A DNA stretch of 64,000 bases from Aquipseudomonas alcaligenes_A (GCA_048595745.1 CP184361.1); one strand, 5' to 3'. Shown: positions 41,992 through 50,826, counted from the first letter of the stretch. Notes: generated by a model not told the origin, from the letters alone. A program made the numbers and translations.

Positions 41992-42479
41992 GTCAGGCTC
42001 CCTGCCTCGTGATAGTCCAGATGGTAATCGCCGCTCTTGCCGCCGGACTTCTCCAGCAGGCGCACGGCCTCGATGCAGATGCCGCGGTCCACGGCCTTGC
42101 ACATGTCGTAAATAGTCAGCGCGGCGACACTGGCGGCGGTCAGCGCCTCCATCTCCACGCCGGTCTGCCCGGCCAGCTTGCAGCGCGCGACGATGCGCAC
42201 GCAGTCGATACCTTCGGCCTGCAGCTCGACCTTGACGCTGGTGAGCATGAGCGGATGGCACAGCGGGATCAGATCGGAGGTCTTCTTCGCCGCCTGGATG
42301 CCGGCGATGCGCGCCACGGCGAACACGTCGCCCTTGGGATGGCTGCCATCGGCAATCATCGCCAGGGTGGCGGGCAGCATGCGCACGCGGGCTTCGGCCA
42401 CGGCCACGCGGGAGGTCACCGCCTTGTCGGTGACATCCACCATGTTGGCGCGGCCTTGGGAATCGAGATGGGTCAGCAC
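41988..42479 (-). CDS. moaC: Cyclic pyranopterin monophosphate synthase MoaC
   Basis: MoaC makes cyclic pyranopterin monophosphate in molybdenum cofactor synthesis. The 163-aa protein has MVDVTDKAVTSRVAVAEARV, AARIAGIQAAKKTSDLIPLCHPL and TIYDMCKAVDRGICIE with the conserved catalytic Lys. It is complete and begins a moaC-moaD-moaE unit; moaA and other genes are not in this window. Confidence 0.97.
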   Translation of the reverse strand: MLTHLDSQGRANMVDVTDKAVTSRVAVAEARVRMLPATLAMIADGSHPKGDVFAVARIAGIQAAKKTSDLIPLCHPLMLTSVKVELQAEGIDCVRIVARCKLAGQTGVEMEALTAASVAALTIYDMCKAVDRGICIEAVRLLEKSGGKSGDYHLDYHEAGSLT

Positions 42480-42544
42480 GGTCTGGCTCCGGGGTAGATG
42501 CGCGCATTGTAACGCCGCCGCTACGCCGCGCGCGCGCCCGCGCC

Positions 42545-42564
42545 GCTCCTCCGGTCGGAGGAGC
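42545..42564. terminator. Hairpin between phoH-like gene and moaC
   Basis: GCTCCTCC and GGAGGAGC form an 8-bp stem with a GGTC loop in a G/C-rich region. It lies just downstream of the stop of the PhoH-like gene and before moaC. No T-tract is present, so it is a weak terminator candidate only. Confidence 0.4.
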
Positions 42565-42579
42565 GGGCGGCTGCCGCGT

Positions 42580-43971
42580 TTACATGTGTGCTTCGGCGTA
42601 CTCGGCCAGCACCGAGCGCGGCACCCCTTGCAGGGTGATGTGCACGCCGTGCTCGAAGTCCTTGAAGCGCTCGGTGAGGTAGGTCAGGCCCGAGCTGGTG
42701 GCGGACAGGTAAGGCGTATCGATCTGCGCCAGGTTGCCCAGGCAGATCACCTTGGAGCCGCTGCCGGCACGGGTGATGATGGTTTTCATCTGGTGCGGGG
42801 TGAGGTTCTGGCACTCGTCGATCAGGATCAGGCTGTGCTGGAAGCTGCGCCCGCGGATGTAGTTGAGCGACTTAAACTGCAGCGGCACCTTCTGCAGGAT
42901 GTAGTCGACGCTGCCGTGGGTGCTCTCGTCGTCCGAGTGCAGCGCCTCCAGGTTGTCGGTGATGGCGCCCAGCCAGGGTTCCATCTTCTCCGCCTCGGTA
43001 CCGGGCAGAAAGCCGATGTCCTCGTCGAGGCCCTGCACGCTGCGGGTGGCGATAATGCGCCGATAGCGTTTGCTGACCATGGTCTGCTCGATGGCCGCGG
43101 CCAGCGCTAGGATGGTCTTGCCCGAGCCGGCGGCACCGGACAGGTTGACCAGGTGGATGTCCGGGTCGAGCAGCGCGTACAGCGCCAGCGACTGGTACAG
43201 GTCGCGCGGGCGCAGGCCCCAGGCTTCCTGATGCAGCAAGGGTTCCTGATGCAGGTCGAGGATGGTCAGGCTGCTGCCCTGGATGCCCTTGACCCAGCCG
43301 ACGAAGCCCTGCTCATCGACGATGAACTCGTTGATGTGCACCGCCGGCAGGTTGTCGGTGAGCTGCACCTGGTGCCAGGTGCGGCCGTGGCCCTGGCGCG
43401 TCTCGACCTTGGCGACGCGGTCCCAGAAGGAGCCGGAGAGGTTGTGGTAGCCGCGCGACAGCAGGTTGACGTCGTCCACCAGCTGGTCGGTGTGGTAGTC
43501 CTCGGCGGAGATGCCGCAGGCGCGCGCCTTCAGGCGCATGTTGATGTCCTTGGTCACCAGCACCACGGGCGAGCCGCTGCGCCGGCTCTGCAGTTCCACC
43601 AGCTGGTTGATGATCTTGTTGTCGTTGAGGTGCTCGGGCAGCCAGGTGATGGGCTCCGCGCGCTTGCTCATGAGAATCGACAGGGTGCCCTTGGGCTCGT
43701 TCTTGCCGCGGCGAATCGGCACCCCCTGCTCCACCTCCTCGGGGCTGGCCTCGCCCAGCGTCTGGTCGATCAGGCGGATGGCCTGGCGGCATTCGGCGGC
43801 GACCGTGTGCTTGCCGGTCTTGAGCTTGTCCAGCTCCTCCAGCACGGTCATGGGGATGGCGACGTGGTGTTCCTGGAAATTCAGCAGCGCGTTGGGATCG
43901 TGGATCAGGACGTTGGTGTCGAGGACGTAGAGGGTGGGCTGGGTGGAGCGGGTGCGTCCGTGATCATCCAT
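42580..43971 (-). CDS. PIN domain-PhoH ATPase fusion protein (YlaK/PhoH2 type)
   Basis: The 463-aa protein joins an N-terminal PIN ribonuclease-like domain to a PhoH-type ATPase. The PIN domain (LYVLDTNVLIHDPNALLNF, then DINMRLKARACGI) occupies about residues 13-150. The ATPase has Walker A SGAAGSGKT (about 282-290) and Walker B LILIDECQNLTPHQMKTIITRAGSGSK (about 390). PIN-PhoH fusions are known RNA helicase-ribonucleases in other bacteria; the role here is inferred from that. All key residues visible in both domains are intact. Confidence 0.93.
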   Translation of the reverse strand: MDDHGRTRSTQPTLYVLDTNVLIHDPNALLNFQEHHVAIPMTVLEELDKLKTGKHTVAAECRQAIRLIDQTLGEASPEEVEQGVPIRRGKNEPKGTLSILMSKRAEPITWLPEHLNDNKIINQLVELQSRRSGSPVVLVTKDINMRLKARACGISAEDYHTDQLVDDVNLLSRGYHNLSGSFWDRVAKVETRQGHGRTWHQVQLTDNLPAVHINEFIVDEQGFVGWVKGIQGSSLTILDLHQEPLLHQEAWGLRPRDLYQSLALYALLDPDIHLVNLSGAAGSGKTILALAAAIEQTMVSKRYRRIIATRSVQGLDEDIGFLPGTEAEKMEPWLGAITDNLEALHSDDESTHGSVDYILQKVPLQFKSLNYIRGRSFQHSLILIDECQNLTPHQMKTIITRAGSGSKVICLGNLAQIDTPYLSATSSGLTYLTERFKDFEHGVHITLQGVPRSVLAEYAEAHM

Positions 43972-44331
43972 ACTCGGTCACCTTATCGAGGGGCCTGGAC
44001 GACGGAGTCTCTACAGCGCTCCGCCGCGGAGGACCGCCCACCTCCCGAACGGTGCGGGATTCGCCAGCAAAGGTGATGGCCGATGGCCGCCACCTGTGCT
44101 GCAGGGTTCGGCGGTCTGCTTTTTTAATACCCCAATCTGGATGACAGAAAAAAGAACTTTTTCTGCCTCACGACGCTTTTTTATCGGCTCGACGAATAAC
44201 GCTTGGCGCCCTCCACCTGCACCGTTACATTCGGAAGTCCTGCCTCCCCGTCGCCACCCTATGAACGCCATAGCTGGAGCCCTGCCGGGCATCCGGCCTA
44301 GAATCGCGCCACGCTTTCTGGAGACGATTCG
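43972..44331. other. 360-nt gap between phoH-like gene and yaaA
   Basis: I find no convincing coding region here. The stretch holds a possible plus-strand terminator at 44087-44125. A short perfect palindrome CAGAAAAA-AGAAC-TTTTTCTG lies at 44145-44165. The DNA around 44120-44180 is AT-richer than the rest of the region. It should contain the promoters of both divergent genes. Confidence 0.5.
44087..44125 (+). terminator. Orphan plus-strand terminator candidate
   Basis: CCGCC-a-CCTG pairs with CAGG-gttc-GGCGG around a 5-nt loop and is followed by TCTGCTTTTTT. No gene on the plus strand ends here, so it may close a small RNA beginning near 43990-44060. The internal loops make it uncertain. 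Confidence 0.3.
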
Positions 44332-45111
44332 ATGCTGTTGGTGATTTCCCCCGCCAAGACCCTGGACTACGACACCCCGCCGGCCACCGCGCGCTTCACC
44401 CAGCCGCAACACCTGGACCATGCCCAGGAGCTGATCGGCCAGCTGCGCCAGATGAGCCCGCAACAGATCGGCGAGCTGATGCACCTGTCGGACAAGCTCG
44501 CCGCGCTCAACGTGGCGCGTTACGGCAGCTGGCAACCGGACTTCACGCCGGCCAACGCCAAGCAGGCGCTGCTGGCGTTCAAAGGTGACGTCTATACCGG
44601 CCTGGCCGCCGAGGACTTCAGCGAAGAGGACTTCGACTTTGCGCAGGCGCACCTGCGCATGCTCTCCGGCCTGTATGGCGTAATGCGCCCGCTGGACCTG
44701 ATGCAGCCCTACCGCCTGGAGATGGGCACCAAGCTGGCCAATGCCCGCGGCGCCAACCTCTACGAATTCTGGGGCGAACGCATCAGCGGCTGGCTGAACG
44801 AGGCGCTGGCCGCCCAGGGCGACGACATCCTGCTCAACCTGGCGTCCAACGAATACTTCGGCGCGGTCAAGCGCAAGGCCCTGAACGCCCGGATCATCGA
44901 CACCGAGTTCAAGGACCTGAAGAACGGCCAGTACAAGATCATCAGCTTCTACGCCAAGAAGGCCCGCGGCCTGATGGCGCGCTACGTGATCAAGGAGCGC
45001 ATCCGCGATCCCGAGCAGCTCAAGGCCTTCGATTACCAGGGCTACCGCTACAGCGCCGAACAGTCGAAGCCGGACAGCCTGGTGTTCCTGCGCGATCATG
45101 CAGAAGACTGA
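44332..45111 (+). CDS. yaaA: Peroxide stress protein YaaA (DUF328)
   Basis: YaaA lowers intracellular free iron and DNA damage under hydrogen peroxide stress in E. coli, where OxyR induces it. The 259-aa product starts MLLVISPAKTLDYDTP and has FKGDVYTGLAAEDFSEEDFDFAQ, LRMLSGLYGVMRPLDLMQPYRLEMGTKL and the C-terminal ISFYAKKARGLMARY, all family hallmarks. It is a single gene. No clear OxyR site is visible by eye. Confidence 0.95.
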   Translation: MLLVISPAKTLDYDTPPATARFTQPQHLDHAQELIGQLRQMSPQQIGELMHLSDKLAALNVARYGSWQPDFTPANAKQALLAFKGDVYTGLAAEDFSEEDFDFAQAHLRMLSGLYGVMRPLDLMQPYRLEMGTKLANARGANLYEFWGERISGWLNEALAAQGDDILLNLASNEYFGAVKRKALNARIIDTEFKDLKNGQYKIISFYAKKARGLMARYVIKERIRDPEQLKAFDYQGYRYSAEQSKPDSLVFLRDHAED

Positions 45112-45182
45112 TCAGCCGGCACGCCGGCGCCGCGACTGGTTATGATCGGCACTCTCCTTCACGCGCCAGACAAGGAACGCCC

Positions 45183-46013
45183 ATGACCCAGCCCGTCGTC
45201 CTGATCACCGGTTGCTCCAGCGGCATCGGCCGCGCCCTCGCCGATGCCTTCAAGGGCGCCGGCTACCGGGTGTTCGCCGCCGCGCGCAAGGGTGCCGACC
45301 TGGAGACACTGAACGCCGCCGGCTTCACCGCGGTGAAGCTGGACGTCAACGATGCCGAGGATATCGCCCGCGCCAGCGAGCGGGTGAAGGCCGAGGCCGG
45401 GCGCCTCGACGTGCTGATCAACAACGCCGGTTACGGTGCCATGGGCCCGCTGCTCGACGGCGGCGCGGCGGGCATGCGCCAACAGTTCGAGACCAACGTG
45501 TTCAGCCTGGTCGAGCTGACCCGCGCCTGCTTCCCGCTGCTGCGCGCCAGCCGTGGCCTGGTGATCAACATCGGCAGCATCTCCAGCGTCCTGATCACCC
45601 CCTTCGCCGGCGCCTACTGCGCCTCCAAGGCCGCCGTGCACGCGCTGTCCGGCGCCCTGCGCATGGAGCTGGCACCCTTCGGCATTCAGGTGATGGAGGT
45701 GCAGCCGGGGGCCATCGCGTCCAGCTTCGGCGCCAACGCCAGCCACAGCGCCGAGCAGCTGGTCAGCGAGCAGTCGCCCTGGTGGCCGGTGCGCGAAGGC
45801 ATTCGCGCCCGCGCCAATGCCTCGCAGGAAAAACCCACGCCGGCCAGCCAGTTCGCCGCCACCCTGCTGGCTGCCGTGGCCCGGGCCGAACGCCCGGCCC
45901 TGCTGCGTATCGGCAACGGCAGCCGCCGCCTGCCGCTGCTCCAGCAGTTGCTGCCGCGCCGGCTGATGGAGCGCATGCTGAGCAAGCGCTTCGGCCTCGA
46001 TACCCCTCTGTGA
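45183..46013 (+). CDS. Short-chain dehydrogenase/reductase
   Basis: The 276-aa protein is a classical SDR. It has the cofactor motif LITGCSSGIGRAL (TGxxxGIG, residues 9-16), NNAGYGAMG around 80, the serine of the triad in INIGSISS and the catalytic YCASK near 145. Arg at the end of strand 2 (AARKGAD) suggests NADP(H). The substrate is unknown. The next gene follows by 10 nt, so they may be cotranscribed. Confidence 0.9.
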   Translation: MTQPVVLITGCSSGIGRALADAFKGAGYRVFAAARKGADLETLNAAGFTAVKLDVNDAEDIARASERVKAEAGRLDVLINNAGYGAMGPLLDGGAAGMRQQFETNVFSLVELTRACFPLLRASRGLVINIGSISSVLITPFAGAYCASKAAVHALSGALRMELAPFGIQVMEVQPGAIASSFGANASHSAEQLVSEQSPWWPVREGIRARANASQEKPTPASQFAATLLAAVARAERPALLRIGNGSRRLPLLQQLLPRRLMERMLSKRFGLDTPL

Positions 46014-46023
46014 GCGGACGGCC

Positions 46024-46395
46024 ATGACACGTCGCTTTCCCCTCTACGGCTACGTGCTCGCCACGGTCGCCATCGCCTTCGCCAGCAACGTGCTGCTGCG
46101 CGTACCGCTGAAGATCGGCGGCCTGCCGGCTACGCTGATCGCCGCCACTCTGAGCGCCTTCGCCCTGCGCGGCCTGTTCGTCTGGCTGGAGCAGCGCCCG
46201 CTGCAGATCGCCGAGCGCTGGGCGCTGACGGCTCTGTACGGCGCCGCGCTGGGGGCGATCTACCTGCTGATCTTCGCCCTGATGTGGCTGAAGGACGAGC
46301 CGGGCGACATGGGCCAGCTGCTGTTCTTCTTCCACTACCTCTGCTACCCGACGGCCCTGGCGCTGGTCCTGCACCTGGGGCGCCGCGGCGACTGA
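46024..46395 (+). CDS. Small inner-membrane protein of unknown function
   Basis: The 123-aa protein has about four predicted TM helices (LYGYVLATVAIAFASNVLL, LPATLIAATLSAFALRGLF, WALTALYGAALGAIYLLIFALM and YLCYPTALALVLHL). Motif content is low and no family is recognised. It starts 10 nt after the SDR gene, and its TGA overlaps the ATG of the 2H phosphoesterase gene, supporting an operon. Confidence 0.7.
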   Translation: MTRRFPLYGYVLATVAIAFASNVLLRVPLKIGGLPATLIAATLSAFALRGLFVWLEQRPLQIAERWALTALYGAALGAIYLLIFALMWLKDEPGDMGQLLFFFHYLCYPTALALVLHLGRRGD

Positions 46396-47027
46396 TGCGC
46401 TTCTCCGACGTCGCGCGGGCGCCCGCCGCCACCTTGCCCTGCACGCTGCGCGACCACCCGGACTGGCACCGCGGCCGCGCACGCTACTGGCTGTGGTCGA
46501 TCCCGGTGGACTGCCCGGCGGTGCTGCAACGCCTGCAGGCGGCGCGTAGCTGCCTGGGTGACTGGCTGCATGCGCCTGGCGCGCGCCAGGCGCACATCAC
46601 CCTGTTCGTCTGTGGCTTCGCCACCCCGCAGCCCGTGCACAACGACGATATCGCGCCCGCAGTGCTGGACGCCCAATGTCGCGCCCTAGCGGCGCTGCGC
46701 CAGCCGGCATTCGAGCTGCACATCGGCGACCTCGACAGCTTCACCAGCGCCGCCTTCCTCGCGGTGCAGGAACACGGCCACCTCGACCGACTGCGCGGCA
46801 CACTGGCCGACCTCGCGCCGGAAGTGCGCCAGGCCCCCTATGCGCCGCACCTGACCGTGGGCCTGTACCGCCGCGCGGTGGCACGCGCGACCTGGCAGCA
46901 GCACACCCGCGCGCTGCGCGACTGCCCGCCGCTGGCGCTGCCGGTACGCGAGCTGCAGCTGCTCAGCTACGCCGCCAGCGAACCCCAGGGGGCGCTGCGT
47001 ATCGAGGCACGAGTCGCGCTAGCATAG
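46395..47027 (+). CDS. 2H phosphoesterase superfamily protein (2'-5' RNA ligase-like)
   Basis: The 210-aa protein has the two HxT motifs that define 2H phosphoesterases: His67-Ile-Thr69 in QAHITLF and His152-Leu-Thr154 in YAPHLTVGLY. They are 85 residues apart, as expected for the two lobes. Relatives cleave or form 2'-5' and cyclic phosphodiester bonds in RNA or nucleotides. The substrate here is unknown. The ATG overlaps the upstream stop (TGATG), and a RecF-like ATPase follows after 25 nt. Confidence 0.8.
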   Translation: MRFSDVARAPAATLPCTLRDHPDWHRGRARYWLWSIPVDCPAVLQRLQAARSCLGDWLHAPGARQAHITLFVCGFATPQPVHNDDIAPAVLDAQCRALAALRQPAFELHIGDLDSFTSAAFLAVQEHGHLDRLRGTLADLAPEVRQAPYAPHLTVGLYRRAVARATWQQHTRALRDCPPLALPVRELQLLSYAASEPQGALRIEARVALA

Positions 47028-47052
47028 GCCGCCTCAGGTCAGGACGACTCTC

Positions 47053-48213
47053 ATGCTGCATACCCTCGCCGTCGGCAACTACCGCTCCATCAACAACCTG
47101 GTGATGCCGCTCGGCCGGCTGAACCTGATCACTGGCGCCAACGGCAGCGGCAAGTCCAACCTGTACCGCGCCCTGCGCCTGCTGGCCGAAACGGCGCGTG
47201 GCGGGGTGATCAACGCGCTGGCCCGCGACGGCGGCCTGGAGTCGACCATCTGGGCCGGGCCAGAGCAGATCAGCCGACGTATGCGCAATGGCGAGGTGCC
47301 GGTCCAGGGCGGCCCGCGCAGCGAGGTGGTGCGCCTGCGCCTGGGCTTCGCCGGCGAGGACTTCGGCTACGCAATCTCCCTGGGCCTGCCGACACCCTCG
47401 CACTCGGCCTTCGCCCTCGACCCGGAGATCAAGCGCGAGTGCATCTGGGCCGGGCCCTGCTACCGCCCGGCAGCCCTGCTGGTGGACCGCGAAGGCCCCA
47501 TGGTGCGCCAGCGCGAGGGGCGCAGCTGGCAGGTGCTGGCCCAGCACCTGCCGAGCTACGACAGCCTGTTCGACCAGATCGGCAACGACCCCGGCTGTCC
47601 CGAGGTATTCCAGCTGCGCGAGACCATCCGCCGCTGGCGCTTCTACGACCACTTCCGCACCGACGCCGAGGCGCCGGCACGCCAGCCACAGCTCGGCACC
47701 CGCACGCCGGTGCTGCACCACGATGGCCGCGACCTGGCCGCCGCGCTGCAGACCATCCGCGAGATCGGCGACCGCCAGGCGCTGGAGCGTGCCATCGCCG
47801 ATGCCTTCCCCGGCTCGGAGCTGGGCATCGACTGCCAGCCGGGCGGGCGCTTCAGCGTCGCCCTGCGCCAGGAGGGACTGCTGCGCCCGCTGTCGGCCGC
47901 CGAGCTGTCCGACGGCACCCTGCGCTACCTGCTGCTGGTAGCCGCCCTGCTCACTCCACGGCCACCGTCACTGATGGTGCTCAACGAACCCGAGACCAGC
48001 CTGCACCCCGACCTGCTGCCGGCGCTGGCCCGGCTAATCATCGAGGCCTCGCGGCATACCCAGGTGTGGGTGGTGTCGCACGCCAGCCGACTGATCGCCG
48101 CGCTGGAGCAGCACCCGGAGTGCCACTCCATCGTCCTCGACAAGAGCCTGGGGCAGACCGCCATCCAGGGCCAGGGCATGCTCGACGCGCCGCCCTGGCA
48201 CTGGCCGGACTAG
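47053..48213 (+). CDS. RecF/SMC-like AAA family ATPase (AAA_21)
   Basis: The 386-aa protein has a Walker A GANGSGKS (residues 28-35) near the N-terminus. A signature-like LSAAELSDGTLRYLLLVAALL lies around 290, and a Walker B-like LMVLNEPETSLHP around 307-319. Such single-domain RecF-like ATPases occur in defence and repair contexts or alone, often annotated only as AAA ATPase. The Walker B Asp is Asn here (VLNEPE), a variant I have seen often enough in this group that it may be normal. The stop shares CTAG with the convergent exporter stop. Confidence 0.85.
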   Translation: MLHTLAVGNYRSINNLVMPLGRLNLITGANGSGKSNLYRALRLLAETARGGVINALARDGGLESTIWAGPEQISRRMRNGEVPVQGGPRSEVVRLRLGFAGEDFGYAISLGLPTPSHSAFALDPEIKRECIWAGPCYRPAALLVDREGPMVRQREGRSWQVLAQHLPSYDSLFDQIGNDPGCPEVFQLRETIRRWRFYDHFRTDAEAPARQPQLGTRTPVLHHDGRDLAAALQTIREIGDRQALERAIADAFPGSELGIDCQPGGRFSVALRQEGLLRPLSAAELSDGTLRYLLLVAALLTPRPPSLMVLNEPETSLHPDLLPALARLIIEASRHTQVWVVSHASRLIAALEQHPECHSIVLDKSLGQTAIQGQGMLDAPPWHWPD

Positions 48214-49112
48214 GCGCGCCCCGGCGCGGCGACAGGCGCCACCGGCTTCGCCTGGCGGAATACCAGTACGTTGCCGAGCATCACCAGGCCCAGGCCGAGC
48301 AGCGCCGGCAGCGTCCACTGGTAGCCCTCGACGAACACCGAGATGTTCAGCGCCACCACCGGGAACAGCACGGTGCAGTAGGCCGCGCGCTCCGGCCCCA
48401 TGCGCCCGACCAGCGTCAGGTAGGCGGTGAAGCCGATCACCGAGCCGGGAATCGCCAGGTACAGCAGCGAGCCGATGTAGCGCGTATTGGCCTCGAACGT
48501 GAACGGCACACCGCTGACCAGGCAGTAAGCCAGCAGCAGCAAGGCGCCGTAGAACATGCCCCAGGCGTTGGTGGTCAGCGGCCTGAGGCCGGCCTGCTGC
48601 TGCAGGCTGGACAGCAGGTTACCGGCGGAGAAGCACAGGGTGCCGAGCACGGCCAAGCCGATGCCCAGCAGCGTCTCGCGGCTGGCCTCGTGGTGCGCCA
48701 GTTCCGGCCAGAACAGCAGGCCCAGGCCGAGCAACCCCAGGGCGCCGCCGGCCAGCACGTTGGCGGCGATCCGCCGGCCCATGAAGACGCGCGCATTGAG
48801 CGCATTCCACAGCGTGGCGGTGGAGAAGATCACCGCCACCAGGCCGCTGGGGATCCACTGGCTGGCCGTGTAGAAGCACATGAAGTTGACGCAGAACAGG
48901 CACAGCCCCTGCGCCAGGCACAGCAGCTGGCCGCGCCGGTCGAGCGGCTGCAGACGGCGGCTGAGCAGGAGGATGGCGAACAGCACGGCGGCGGCCAGGC
49001 TGAAGCGGTAGGCGATCGACAGCGGGATGGCTACCTCACCCAGTTGCAGCTTGAGGGCGATCCAGGTGGTGCCCCAGATCAGGACGGTGAGCAGGTACAG
49101 CGACAGGTTCAT
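48210..49112 (-). CDS. EamA/DMT family exporter
   Basis: The 300-aa protein is a drug/metabolite transporter with about ten TM helices and two EamA repeats (N-half beginning LYLLTVLIWGTTWIALKLQLG, second half SLLYLAIPGSVIGFTAYLTL and RMGPERAAYCTVLFPVVAL). It is divergent from the AraC gene, a common pairing in which the regulator controls the exporter. The substrate, such as an amino acid or toxic metabolite, is unknown. Confidence 0.9.
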   Translation of the reverse strand: MNLSLYLLTVLIWGTTWIALKLQLGEVAIPLSIAYRFSLAAAVLFAILLLSRRLQPLDRRGQLLCLAQGLCLFCVNFMCFYTASQWIPSGLVAVIFSTATLWNALNARVFMGRRIAANVLAGGALGLLGLGLLFWPELAHHEASRETLLGIGLAVLGTLCFSAGNLLSSLQQQAGLRPLTTNAWGMFYGALLLLAYCLVSGVPFTFEANTRYIGSLLYLAIPGSVIGFTAYLTLVGRMGPERAAYCTVLFPVVALNISVFVEGYQWTLPALLGLGLVMLGNVLVFRQAKPVAPVAAPGRA

Positions 49113-49222
49113 GGCAGGGCTCCTTGACCCGGCCAGTCTCCGCCCCGGCCACGCCCGCGCGCTTGCACAAACTTGCGCTTATCTGTTGCCGCCCCCTGGC
49201 AGGCCGGTGTCGCAGGAGTAGG

Positions 49223-50131
49223 ATGACAGCCATCCCTTCAGTCGATGTCCGTTCCATGGCCGCACTCGAACACAACCTGGTCTTCCAGTCGCTCAGCAGC
49301 TCGCCCCATGCGCGCCTGCTGCGCGGTGCCGAGCTGGGCGACGAGCTGGCCGCGGCGCTGTGGAGCAACCACCACGACGCCCGCGACTACCAGGGCCCCA
49401 GCCACCACACGCTGTCCTGCTACCTGGCCGGCGGCACCGGGACCTTCCGCCGCGAGCGCCCCGGCGCCAAAGGCGCGCCGGACAAGCTGTGCGTGCTGCC
49501 GGCCGGGCACGAGTCATCCTGGGTGATCAACGGCGACATCCGCCTGGCGCACCTGTATGTCAGCCCCGAGCGCTTCGCCGCCAGCGCCGTCGCCCTGCTC
49601 GACCGCGAGCCGCGCGAGCTGCAGCTGCGCGAAAGCACCTTCCTCGAAGACCCGCAGCTGGCTGCGCAATTCCGCCAGCTGGTAACGCTGAACTGGGACG
49701 AGCCGGGCGAACGCCTGCTGACCAGCAGCCTGGCCCACGCGATGATCGACCATGTGCTGCTGACCCAGGTCGGCCAGCGCCAGGGCCTGAAACTCAAGGG
49801 CGGCCTGGCACCGCACCTGCGCCGGCGCCTGGTGGACTACATCGAGCAGCACCTGGACCAGCCGCTGGCGCTCGGCGAGCTGGCACAGTTGGCGGCGCTG
49901 TCGGAATACCACTTCGCGCGCATGTTCAGCACCAGCTTCGGCCTGCCGCCGCACCGCTACGTGCTGCAACGGCGTCTGCGCCGGGCCCGCGAACTGCTGC
50001 TGCACAGTGACATGCCGCTCGGCGAGATCGCCCTGGCCTGCGGCTTCGCCAGCGCCAGCCACTTCAGCAATCGCTTCCGCCAGGCCTTCGGGGCCGCACC
50101 GGGTCTGCTGCGAGCAACGCGTCCATCTTGA
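49223..50131 (+). CDS. AraC family transcriptional regulator
   Basis: The 302-aa protein has an N-terminal ligand-binding region with a cupin-like start (HHTLSCYLAGGTGTFRRE, then PAGHESSWVINGDIRLAHLYVSP). It ends in the AraC HTH pair (about 200-300: YIEQHLDQPLALGELAQLAALSEYHFARMFSTSFGLPPHRYV and GEIALACGFASASHFSNRFRQAFG). AGGAG lies 4 nt before the ATG at 49223. It is divergent from the DMT exporter across 110 nt, so it likely regulates it. Confidence 0.9.
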   Translation: MTAIPSVDVRSMAALEHNLVFQSLSSSPHARLLRGAELGDELAAALWSNHHDARDYQGPSHHTLSCYLAGGTGTFRRERPGAKGAPDKLCVLPAGHESSWVINGDIRLAHLYVSPERFAASAVALLDREPRELQLRESTFLEDPQLAAQFRQLVTLNWDEPGERLLTSSLAHAMIDHVLLTQVGQRQGLKLKGGLAPHLRRRLVDYIEQHLDQPLALGELAQLAALSEYHFARMFSTSFGLPPHRYVLQRRLRRARELLLHSDMPLGEIALACGFASASHFSNRFRQAFGAAPGLLRATRPS

Positions 50132-50197
50132 GCACGCCACGGGCGGTAGCCGGCAACCTCGGTAGCCCCGAACCTGCCCGCAGCGTCCTGGCCCGCG

Positions 50198-50653
50198 TCA
50201 GCTATCGTCTCCGCGCGCAGGTGCCTGCACCGACGGGAAACGCGACGAGGCGAAACGCACCACCAGAATGGCCACGGCCAGCAACAGGATGGCACCGGAC
50301 ACATAGACCACCCCCATATCCGGACGGTGGTGGTGCGACACGTCCGAAATCAGCAGGCGCGTCAACGCGGTGATGGCCACGTAGATCAGGAAGCGCACCG
50401 GCATGTGATTGGTCTTGAAATAGATGCCCACCATGGCACCCAGCTCGAGGTAGATGAACAGCAGCAGAATGTCGTCTACCTCAACCTGCCCCTTCTCCAG
50501 CATGCCGAGGAAAGCCACCACCGATGCCCAGGCGGTGATACCGCCGATGGCAAACAGCGCCAGATAGTGAAAGGACTCGACCAGCAGGTTGCCAAAGGAC
50601 TGGGCGATGGCATGCATGCCTGCGCGCATGGCTTCGATACGGGGGTAACTCAC
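50198..50653 (-). CDS. psiE: PsiE family phosphate-starvation-inducible membrane protein
   Basis: PsiE is a small inner-membrane protein of unknown activity induced by phosphate starvation in E. coli. This 151-aa version has four TM segments. Typical residues are LLLFIYLELGAMVGIYFKTNHMPVRFLIYVAITALTRLLI. The start is a GTG at 50653 because AGGAG lies 6 nt upstream; the longer reading frame lacks such a site. It is convergent with the AraC gene. Confidence 0.88.
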   Translation of the reverse strand: MSYPRIEAMRAGMHAIAQSFGNLLVESFHYLALFAIGGITAWASVVAFLGMLEKGQVEVDDILLLFIYLELGAMVGIYFKTNHMPVRFLIYVAITALTRLLISDVSHHHRPDMGVVYVSGAILLLAVAILVVRFASSRFPSVQAPARGDDS

Positions 50654-50779
50654 GGTGCTCTCCTGACAGTGGATTGCGGTCATGCTGGACCACTTGCATG
50701 ACAACGGCTATGCAGGATGAGGGCCAGCCCGTGCACCTGCACTCGCTCGCCGGACTTGCCAGGCGACCGCCCGAGCAAT

Positions 50780-50799
50780 TACTGTATATCCATACATAC
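50780..50799. promoter_or_regulatory. Candidate LexA box upstream of the YebG gene
   Basis: TACTGTATATCCATACATAC resembles the LexA consensus CTGT-N8-ACAG. The left half is perfect (CTGT at 50782-50785) and the right half is ACAT. It is 28-47 nt before the YebG start. YebG is a known LexA-regulated gene in E. coli, which fits. Confidence 0.7.
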
Positions 50800-50826
50800 C
50801 AACCAGCTATGGGAATGAGGTGATGA

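Noticed and set aside
41289..42479. moaC-moaD-moaE as a fusion or incomplete operon
   Set aside because: All three genes are separate and full length; other molybdopterin genes are simply located elsewhere.
44096..44344. Short open frame upstream of yaaA
   Set aside because: It has no ribosome-binding site, overlaps the yaaA start and shows no recognisable sequence.
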